Shown here piece by piece: positions 8,181 to 14,358 of a DNA stretch of 56,465 nucleotides. Made by a program: the position numbers and the translations under genes. Every line of letters starts with the position of its first letter. Positions within the stretch are counted from its first letter, which is position 1. The stretch comes from Prevotellaceae bacterium (lineage in GTDB: Bacteria > Bacteroidota > Bacteroidia > Bacteroidales > Muribaculaceae): NCBI GenBank assembly GCA_021772015.1, contig JAETNS010000016.1, positions 1-56,465 of the forward strand. The letters run 5' to 3'. The notes beneath the pieces were generated by a model. That model was not told where the DNA came from. It was given only the letters and a program-made list of their open reading frames with translations, and searched no databases.

Positions 8181-8475
8181 GTCTGGAAAAAGAAACGCCA
8201 GACAGGGCTTTGGCACAAAGCCGCCCTCCGCCCGACATTTTGGTGATTCAATGCCACTGTTTTGAGATCCATATTCGTCTCCATGTTTCTACTGACGGCA
8301 ATATGGATTTTTACTTTATGTGACTGTTCCTGTCGGATCGGTCGTTTCCGCTGTACCGATACCGCAGTCCGCAGCACCGCCGGGGGCAAGGTTTGCGGGG
8401 CAAATACTCTCGGCATAGCCGAGGAAGATTTGACACGCAACGGCGCAGCCGCCCGACCTTGTCACCGCCGGGGCT
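8181..8475. repeat. Non-coding hairpin-rich block with structured element copy B
   Basis: The 448 bp between the kinase and the first integrase (8073-8520) hold no gene I trust. They hold perfect short stems GTCTGG/CCAGAC (8181-8203) and GCTTTG/CAAAGC (8207-8221). From about 8384 to 8475 there is a diverged copy of the element at 2993-3095, with the same order: GGCAAGG, AAATACTCTCGGCATAGCCGAGGA, GATTT, then GACCTTGTCACCG. The inner hairpin TCGGC-ATA-GCCGA is better paired here than in copy A. Confidence 0.5.
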
Positions 8476-8520
8476 TCGGACTATCTTGAATCACAGCGGA
8501 ACACGACCGGAACTGTTACG

Positions 8521-9732
8521 TTATTCTTTCCTTTCATAAGCCGTTCCGCTTTTTCTCCGCTTGATTAACCGGTCCATCTCCCTGGCAATCTTGTCCTCCG
8601 TGATTTTCGCGTAACCCTGTGTGGTAGATATATTGGAGTGTCCCATCATCCCGGCTATGCTCTCGATAGGTATGCTCTCCGATATCAGCATGGTCCCGAA
8701 GCTATGCCTCGCCTGATGGTAGGACAGGTTGTCATCCTTGCCTATCGCCACACCGAGTTCGTGTATCTCGAACCACATGGCGTCACGTGACGGCAGTGGA
8801 AACACCGGCTTTTCATCATCCGAGGTGTTGTAGAGCGACAGTATCCGCTCCGCTATGGGATGCAGGGGGATGAACGCCTCCACCTTTGTCTTCCGGCGGT
8901 TTATGCGTATGTACCGGCATCCGTCGGAGGTCGTGCCGATATGGTGCGGGTAAAGCAGCTGCACGTCAGCATAGGCAAGTCCGGTGAAGCAGGAGAATAT
9001 GAAGGCCCTGCGTCCGAGTTCCTGGCGCGTGTCGTGCATGGGTGTCGCAAGGATACGCCTAAGTTCGTCACGGGTTATGTAACGGTGACGGGCGTCGGGA
9101 CGTCTCTCGTAGTCCATATCCTCTATGGGATTGACACGTATCGTGCCGTTGTCGACGGCTATGTAGAGCAGGCGGCTCAGCCAGCGCATACACCGGTTGA
9201 CGTGCTGGGGCGAGAAGTTCTTGCGCCGTACCAGATACGCCTTGTATGCGTGGCCGAATTCCCCGGTCACGTCCGCAACCGGGATGTCGGATTTACCCAT
9301 GGATGTGAGATATTCCGCAAGATATTTCTGGTTGTAGCCCGACTCGCGGTATGTGGAATTGGTGCCGGTTTCCTCGGAGCGCGCCTTCAAACGGAGTCGC
9401 TCCGCCTCTCCGACACCGAGAAGTCCGGATGGGACAGTAACACTTCCGGCAACGCTGTTTTTAAGAAGCTCGGCACTTACAACTCCTTGCTTTTTCAGGA
9501 TGTCCATGTACGCTTTTTCAATGTCGCCACGCATAGCGGCAAGCCGTGCGTTGTCTCTGACGCATATTGTCTCGCCGGACTTGGGGTTCCAGTCTATGGG
9601 TCTGCATGATATGCCGGTGGTCATGACTGTGCTTTTACCGTCCACTGTGATACGGCAAAGCACGGATGTGGTTCCGTCGGAACGTGTCTTGCCACGGTTG
9701 ATGTAGAATAGTATTGAGAATGTGCTGCGCAT
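8521..9732 (-). CDS. Tyrosine recombinase/integrase (IntDOT-like), downstream of pair
   Basis: A 403-residue integrase. The N-terminal arm-binding part (STFSILFYINRGKTRSDG) and the SAM-like core-binding part are typical of Bacteroidota integrases. Catalytic motifs: a FTGLAYADVQLL box where the first arginine is replaced as in many family members, the beta-hairpin lysine in RRKTKVE, HQARHSFGT (H-x-x-R), GHSNISTTQGY with the last Y as nucleophile. It should catalyse strand exchange at an att site. It lies 39 bp behind the second integrase in the same direction. Paired integrases suggest they act together, as in some Bacteroidota elements. Confidence 0.9.
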   Translation of the reverse strand: MRSTFSILFYINRGKTRSDGTTSVLCRITVDGKSTVMTTGISCRPIDWNPKSGETICVRDNARLAAMRGDIEKAYMDILKKQGVVSAELLKNSVAGSVTVPSGLLGVGEAERLRLKARSEETGTNSTYRESGYNQKYLAEYLTSMGKSDIPVADVTGEFGHAYKAYLVRRKNFSPQHVNRCMRWLSRLLYIAVDNGTIRVNPIEDMDYERRPDARHRYITRDELRRILATPMHDTRQELGRRAFIFSCFTGLAYADVQLLYPHHIGTTSDGCRYIRINRRKTKVEAFIPLHPIAERILSLYNTSDDEKPVFPLPSRDAMWFEIHELGVAIGKDDNLSYHQARHSFGTMLISESIPIESIAGMMGHSNISTTQGYAKITEDKIAREMDRLIKRRKSGTAYERKE

Positions 9733-9771
9733 GTTCTGTATGTCTAATGATGATTATCTGATTAGGGATTT

Positions 9772-11001
9772 TTACAGAGTCAGTTCAAGGTCGGATGTCG
9801 CCGCGATGAACCGGTCCATGTCCTCGAACAGTTTACGCGGGGTCACACGGGCGTATGCCTGTGTCGTCTTTATGTTGGAGTGGCCAAGCATCCGGCTTAT
9901 GGTCTCTATCGGCACGCCCGCGTCAAGCGTGATCAGGCTCGCGAAACTATGCCTCGCCTGATGGAAGCACAGGTCATCCTTTATTCCGGCAAGTGCCGCC
10001 AACGCCTTCATGTGGCGTTTCAGGTTGGGATGGTATATCATCGGGAACAATGTCTCCCTTTCATCGTCCCGGTACCGTTCTATCAGCTCCACGGCTTCGG
10101 GCAGGAGTTTCACTGTGGCACGCAATTCGTTTTTCCGGCGGTTGTATCTGAGCCACAACGCCCCCGTCTCATCCGTGTACAGGTTCTCACGGGTGATGGT
10201 GACGGTGTCTATGTACGCTGTACCAGTATAACAGGCGAATAGAAAAAGATCTCGCGCCAGACGGTGTGTCCTGCGGTGCGGAGGTATCTCCACATCCCGG
10301 ATTTTCTCGAAGGATTCCCGGCTTAGCGCCCTCGGTGTTTTAAGCGTCTGTTTCGAAAGCGAAAAGTTATGGAAATGGCATATTGCGGAATGCCCCTCCC
10401 TGAAAGCTCGCCGGCATACTTTCTTGAGGATGGCGAGATAGTGCCGGGCAGTCTCTATCGACAACCCCTTGTCATCGGTGATGAAGATCTGGAACTCATG
10501 TATGAAACGCTCGGTAAGCTGGTCGAACGCAAGATCAGTTACCTTGAAGCGTCTTTGAATGAACTCCGCCAAAGCCCGGCGGGTGTAATGGTAGGTGGCA
10601 TAGGAAGTCTTTGCGCGGTCTATTCCTATTCGGCTCTTCAACTCGTCACATACCGTGTCGGTCATCCTCATAAGTGTCACGCGGGTTTCCATGCTGCCCT
10701 GAAACTGTTCCTTGACATCGTTGGCGTTGAAGTCACCGCCACGGTCGACAAGGAAGTCGAAGGCGGCATTTACTCCAAGCAGCAGGCGGTCTATCGCCGC
10801 GTTTGTCTCCACCGCCTCACGGCTTTTGCCGTCAAGCCGGCTCTCACGCGGATTCCACAATCCGGGCGTGCAAGACAGCTTGCAGCTGAACTGCGCCATC
10901 GTGCGGTTGACGGTTATGCGCCCCATTATGGGTGCTTTCCCGTTCCTGTCGAGTCCGCTCTTTTTAAGGTAGAGCAGCACCTTGAATTTTTCGATTTTCA
11001 T
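9772..11001 (-). CDS. Tyrosine recombinase/integrase (IntDOT-like), upstream of pair
   Basis: A 409-residue integrase starting MKIEKFKVLLYLKKSG. It carries an arm-binding domain, a core-binding domain (about 110-210) and a catalytic domain with YTGTAYIDTV (first Arg replaced), RRKNELRA (beta lysine), HQARHSFAS (H-x-x-R) and GHSNIKTTQAY (nucleophile Y). It is clearly a different lineage from its partner. The ATG at 11001 is preferred over an upstream one at 11022 because TAATTTTG lies at 11020-11027. This gene is nearest the presumed element end. Confidence 0.9.
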   Translation of the reverse strand: MKIEKFKVLLYLKKSGLDRNGKAPIMGRITVNRTMAQFSCKLSCTPGLWNPRESRLDGKSREAVETNAAIDRLLLGVNAAFDFLVDRGGDFNANDVKEQFQGSMETRVTLMRMTDTVCDELKSRIGIDRAKTSYATYHYTRRALAEFIQRRFKVTDLAFDQLTERFIHEFQIFITDDKGLSIETARHYLAILKKVCRRAFREGHSAICHFHNFSLSKQTLKTPRALSRESFEKIRDVEIPPHRRTHRLARDLFLFACYTGTAYIDTVTITRENLYTDETGALWLRYNRRKNELRATVKLLPEAVELIERYRDDERETLFPMIYHPNLKRHMKALAALAGIKDDLCFHQARHSFASLITLDAGVPIETISRMLGHSNIKTTQAYARVTPRKLFEDMDRFIAATSDLELTL

Positions 11002-11019
11002 ACGCTTATGTTTTAATGG

Positions 11020-11027
11020 CAAAATTA
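11020..11027 (-). promoter_or_regulatory. -7 box for the integrase pair
   Basis: TAATTTTG on the minus strand fits TAnnTTTG and sits 18 bp before the ATG at 11001. No -33 box is evident at the usual distance. Confidence 0.45.
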
Positions 11028-11112
11028 GCCTGTTTATAAGCGTTTTCCGATATGCAAAACGGTGTATTACAGAGAATAAGCACCCACGGCATCGTTATTT
11101 GAGCCTCCTGGA

Positions 11113-11160
11113 GTTACCATATCCTGCATCGGTAACTGTCCGGCTAACGCTCTGGTAACC
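11113..11160. repeat. GTTACC/GGTAAC repeats outside the integrase pair, possible arm sites
   Basis: GTTACC at 11113-11118 is inverted as GGTAAC at 11131-11136 and again at 11154-11159, with a related GGCTAAC at 11142-11148. Spaced short repeats beside an integrase gene are the usual form of integrase arm-type sites or the att region. No second att copy can be identified in the window. Confidence 0.35.
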
Positions 11161-11273
11161 GAACCCTTGCAATATTCCGCTCCAGCCTGCTTTATCCCAG
11201 CACCGCCAAAAGCGAAAATCCACTGTCAAACAACCTATTACGTTTTATCTTCATCACCTTTCTTCCGCCAATT

Positions 11274-11447
11274 CCGATACTCACTTTTCACGTCGGCCGG
11301 CACACTTTCGCGACCTGGGCGTTGACAAAAGGCGTCGGTATCGAGACCGTGAGCAAGATGCTCGCCCACTCCAACGTGACAATGACGGAGAAATACGCCC
11401 AGGTTCTCCAGACCAGCGTGATACAGGGCTCCAACCTGCTGAAATAA
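11274..11447 (+). pseudogene. C-terminal stump of a third tyrosine integrase
   Basis: In the frame ending at TAA 11445-11447 the last 57 codons read as the catalytic end of a Bacteroidota integrase: LTFHVGRHTFATWALTKGV (H-x-x-R box), then ETVSKMLAHSNVTMTEKYAQV with the nucleophile Y, and a QGSNLLK tail. Upstream the frame dissolves into unrelated sequence and has no start, so about 85% of the gene is gone. It faces the opposite way from the intact pair and keeps its own terminator. It probably records an earlier or tandem integration at the same site. Confidence 0.8.
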
Positions 11448-11455
11448 GCTGCTTG

Positions 11456-11498
11456 TTTTCCTTCCTGTCATACCCACGGCAGGAGGGAAAAGGCTTTT
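11456..11498 (+). terminator. Terminator of the integrase stump
   Basis: A 14-bp stem (11456-11469 with 11478-11491, two G-U pairs, 8-base loop) is followed by GGCTTTTT. It lies 9 bp after the stop of the integrase remnant, as an intact gene would have it. Confidence 0.65.
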
Positions 11499-11520
11499 TG
11501 TGCCACCTTTTTCACCACCT

Positions 11521-11566
11521 TTGGGGACACATCTTCGGACTCCATTGGGGACACTTTTGGGGACAT
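11521..11566. repeat. Three copies of TTGGGGACA(C/T)
   Basis: TTGGGGACAC at 11521-11530 and 11545-11554 and TTGGGGACAT at 11557-11566, with spacings of 24 and 12 bp, i.e. multiples of about one helical turn. They follow the integrase remnant and could be old recombinase or host-factor sites. Confidence 0.4.
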
Positions 11567-11660
11567 ATATTATATAAATATAGATAATAATATATTCTCT
11601 CTCCCATGCGTGTGCGTAAGAAAGATTTTTATTACTAAATCCTCCTAAAAAATTGGCTGC

Positions 11661-11694
11661 TATTGCAATAGTAATTCTTTATATCTAATTTTGC
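11661..11694 (+). promoter_or_regulatory. Promoter with palindromic operator for the gene at 11740
   Basis: TTG (11664-11666), a 20-base spacer and TAATTTTG (11687-11694) form a good Bacteroidota promoter. The -33 TTG lies inside a perfect 12-bp palindrome, CTATTGCAATAG (11661-11672), placed where a repressor would block it. Nearby 11570-11600 is very AT-rich (TATATTATATAAATATAG). Confidence 0.6.
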
Positions 11695-11739
11695 ATGAAA
11701 ATCGTTTGAAATACATACCTCAATCAACAAAAAAACGAC

Positions 11740-11997
11740 ATGACAAATAAAGAATTTGAACAAAGAGTGAAACTGACGAACGCCGCTACTAATGCGTTTT
11801 TCTTTCCTTCGCCGGAAAACATATCTAAACTATCTGTCGAGGCCGCCAAGACCAACATTGAACATTCTAATCTCCCAGACAGAGAAAAGGAAATACTCAA
11901 GTCTTGGCAGGATCTTGGCTATGAGTTGTTCATAACTCGCAATTATGATATGGCAAGAGCCATATATACCAAAATCTCCGGATTGCTAAAACAATGA
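11740..11997 (+). CDS. Hypothetical small helical protein
   Basis: An 85-residue protein, MTNKEFEQRVKLTN at the start and YTKISGLLKQ at the end. I do not recognise a family. It is mostly helical and soluble, with a tetratricopeptide-like C-terminus (GYELFITRNYDMARAIYTKI). A good promoter with a palindromic operator precedes it, which argues that it is real. It ends 4 bp from the convergent coiled-coil gene with no terminator between them, so the two transcripts must overlap. It could be a regulator or an antidote-like partner of the island; that is speculation. Confidence 0.6.
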   Translation: MTNKEFEQRVKLTNAATNAFFFPSPENISKLSVEAAKTNIEHSNLPDREKEILKSWQDLGYELFITRNYDMARAIYTKISGLLKQ

Positions 11998-12001
11998 CGG
12001 T

Positions 12002-12481
12002 TTACCAATCATCTTCGCTGTCAAAGTCCGTATCGTCAAAGTCTTTGTATGGATTATCAAGATATGGATTGTTTTCATAGTCTGCATCGTCCTGCAGATC
12101 TTGTTGGTACTCGATAATGTCGAGCCGGTCTTGAAGTCGGTCAATCTCGCTCTGAATCCGGTCATAACTGCCTGATTCCACATCGCAATCATCAAGCTGA
12201 CTTTCAAGCTCGTCTATTCGGTCTTGCAGTTCATCAATATCACAATCATTCAAATCAGCCCCTGAACTATTATCGATTATTTTCTGATATTCAGTAAGTC
12301 GTTTTTCCGATTCCTTAATTTCCTGCTCCAGCTCCTCAATACGAGCTTCAAGTTCCGGATTCGGGATATAGTCATGCTGCGGTTGATATGAGCTTACATG
12401 ATGTGACTTAGGCTTGCTGGAAAACAAGTTGCAAATCATATTGAATACGGCGAATTCGCCGATAAAACTCCAAAATGACAT
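12002..12481 (-). CDS. Acidic coiled-coil protein, possibly membrane-attached
   Basis: A 159-residue protein of no known family. Residues 1-20 (MSFWSFIGEFAVFNMICNLF) are hydrophobic and could insert in or lie on the membrane. Residues 42-125 are a long heptad-patterned coiled coil (LEARIEELEQEIKESEKRL, then IDELQDRIDELESQLDD). The C-terminal 30 residues are very acidic (DDADYENNP to DFDSEDDW). It is the last of three closely packed small genes, 9 bp after the 50-residue membrane protein. A structural or scaffold role is the best guess. Confidence 0.65.
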   Translation of the reverse strand: MSFWSFIGEFAVFNMICNLFSSKPKSHHVSSYQPQHDYIPNPELEARIEELEQEIKESEKRLTEYQKIIDNSSGADLNDCDIDELQDRIDELESQLDDCDVESGSYDRIQSEIDRLQDRLDIIEYQQDLQDDADYENNPYLDNPYKDFDDTDFDSEDDW

Positions 12482-12490
12482 AGTGACCGT

Positions 12491-12643
12491 TTATTTATTG
12501 ATTTTGTTGTCAATCCATGCAAAAAGAGCATATATCCCGATTGCCACGGGGAGAACCACGCAGAAAAGAAAGGTTAAAAAGCCGGGGCAAGCGCAAATGA
12601 CAATGAAGATTATCAGTATCGCCCAAAGTATTATTCCAATCAT
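12491..12643 (-). CDS. 50-residue double-hydrophobic small membrane protein
   Basis: Minus-strand ATG at 12643 to TAA at 12491 gives 50 residues: MIGIILWAILIIFIVICACP, then GFLTFLFCVVLPVAIGIYAL, then FAWIDNKINK. Two hydrophobic helices are split by CPG, with a short charged tail, so it should span the membrane twice. It lies 6 bp after a 25-residue frame and 9 bp before the coiled-coil gene, all in one direction. Small hydrophobic proteins in defence islands are often toxins or membrane effectors. No family is recognised. Confidence 0.6.
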   Translation of the reverse strand: MIGIILWAILIIFIVICACPGFLTFLFCVVLPVAIGIYALFAWIDNKINK

Positions 12644-12649
12644 AGCGAA

Positions 12650-12727
12650 TTACTTGATGTTGGCACCGTCTTTGAGAGCTTGTCCAAGCCAATCGAAGAA
12701 GCAAAGAATCACAATGATGAACGACAT
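12650..12727 (-). CDS. 25-residue hydrophobic peptide
   Basis: Minus-strand ATG at 12727 to TAA at 12650 encodes MSFIIVILCFFDWLGQALKD and five more residues. The first half is a single hydrophobic helix and the second is amphipathic and polar. Both it and the coiled-coil protein begin MSF followed by a hydrophobic run. Its reality rests on packing (6 bp to the next gene) and a -7 box 50 bp upstream. It could be a leader peptide or a small toxin-like peptide. Confidence 0.4.
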   Translation of the reverse strand: MSFIIVILCFFDWLGQALKDGANIK

Positions 12728-12777
12728 ATCTATCCGGATTTAGATGTTTCAAGGAAAGTCATTATGACTTTCGTCAG

Positions 12778-12785
12778 CAAAATTA
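12778..12785 (-). promoter_or_regulatory. -7 box for the small-gene operon
   Basis: TAATTTTG on the minus strand, 50 bp before the 25-residue frame, fits TAnnTTTG. A -33 box at the normal distance is not clear. The large operon upstream may also read through. Confidence 0.4.
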
Positions 12786-12829
12786 GTCGCAGTATGAGCA
12801 GGAATCATGCACATGCAAGTTAAATAATC

Positions 12830-14316
12830 CTATTCAAGTCTTTTCAGTATAATCCACTCACCCGATTTTCGTGCTCCTTGTCTCGCAATATATCCACGCT
12901 CCTTCAGCTCTCTGATAGCTCTTGTTATCGAGGATTCTGAGACACCTATATTGTCAGCAAGTTCGGTGTATTTTATAGACGGCTTCATGCATACTGTCTG
13001 ATACACCGATTTATGCAGATCGGTAATAGAGAAGCTATCTTTTATACCGTCATTTATACCGTCATTTATACCGTCATCTTTTGACTGTATAAAATTTGAA
13101 TTAGCATTAACGTCCTCTGTCTTGGCATTTTCTGACAACTTGACAACCACAAGGAAAGCCGTTTCAAGATGCAGCTTGAAGTCTGGCTCGCCATTATGGT
13201 TGGCTTTCAATTCGTCCTCAACCCTAAGCACTCCACGACTGAAACGGTTGACAAAGCCAAGCACCTTCATAGCTTCCGCCACAACTCCGTTGCGATAATC
13301 GTTAACCCAAGGGAAATTAGTGGCGTTGGCTTTACCATAAAGTCCTCCCGGATTCAGAATCTCTATCCGGTCATCATACTGATAGAACTGTATCGGGCCG
13401 TTCCCTTCATAATCACGATGGCAGATGGCGTTCATCAACAGCTCACGGATTGCCCAATGTGGATAGTCGGTTACGGTCTCCTCTCGTAGTGCAGATACAG
13501 GAACAGGACGGCGATTTGTAATAGTCGTGTCAACAAATGTGTCAAGCTGATATAGTATTTTCATCAGATTGCCGCTAAACTTGTATTCACGCATCACGTC
13601 TCCGGCTCTACCAGTTCCTTTGAATCGCACATATTGAACGTAGGCCCCAGGCAATGTTCGTTCCACATTTTTCCCAAAAAGAATGATTCCTGCGTATGTC
13701 GGGCAATCGTGCTTCATGTCGTAGAACCCAAGCGACTGCATCTGAAGTTTTACATCTCGCTTGTCGTCAGCTATGACATCCATTGGCATAGCCTGTGGAA
13801 GATATGTCTGACGGAAAAGAGCAACGTCAATATCATCAAGAGTAGAGCCAAGACAAGGTAACGCGTCAAAAGTCGATACATGACAGGCACGTTTCTCGAT
13901 TAACCGTTTTTCATCAGCCTCATTCGCCACACCTTTACGCGGTCCTACTCGAACCCATACACGCCCCTTGTATTTCACAGGTGGGAAAATCGCTGGCTGC
14001 ACCTCCACAACAATCACAGCACCATCATCGAGCACGACTTTCTCAACAGTCATTGATGGTTGAGGCTGTATATTACCGTCAGTTCGGATTGCAGAAAGAT
14101 TTTTCAACAAGTCATCTGTAATATTGATTGGCTGTACCATGCCGTCATCGTCAGCTCCAAGAATCAGATACCCCGGTTTGCCATGATTCGGCAGATCATT
14201 GGCAAACGCACATATAGCCTGTCCGAACTTGTCGGTATTGTTGTTGAAACAGTCCTCTCGACCCGGTCATTCTCCAAGTCAAGCAACATCTTCTGTATTT
14301 CGTCCTTGTCAATCAT
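12830..14316 (-). pseudogene. Second AlbA_2-type protein, frame broken near the N-terminus
   Basis: The long frame from 14140 (436 codons) lacks the first part of its domain. Reading on upstream in the same frame gives NNNTDKFGQAICAFANDLP and HGKPGYLILGADDDG, the expected AlbA_2 N-terminus. An ATG at 14316 opens another frame, MIDKDEIQKMLLDLENDRVE then RTVS, which is the expected start. The two join if one base is restored near 14245-14248. The rest is intact: the GHKL-like part (RELLMNAICHRDYEGNGP, then IEILNPGGLYG), a DGIN repeat, and a winged helix (YTELADNIGVSESSITRAIR). It follows Res by 42 bp. It may be a true mutation, a recoding site or a sequence error. Confidence 0.7.
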
Positions 14317-14358
14317 TCGTCTAAAATACTATAAATTGTCTTGTGGACAATGAATTGC

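Noticed and set aside
8135-8489. Two opposite frames in the gap before the integrases
   Set aside because: Both run through hairpins and the structured element; neither is protein-like.
8860-9609. 249-codon plus-strand frame
   Set aside because: It lies wholly antisense to the catalytic and core domains of an intact integrase, and its translation has no family features.
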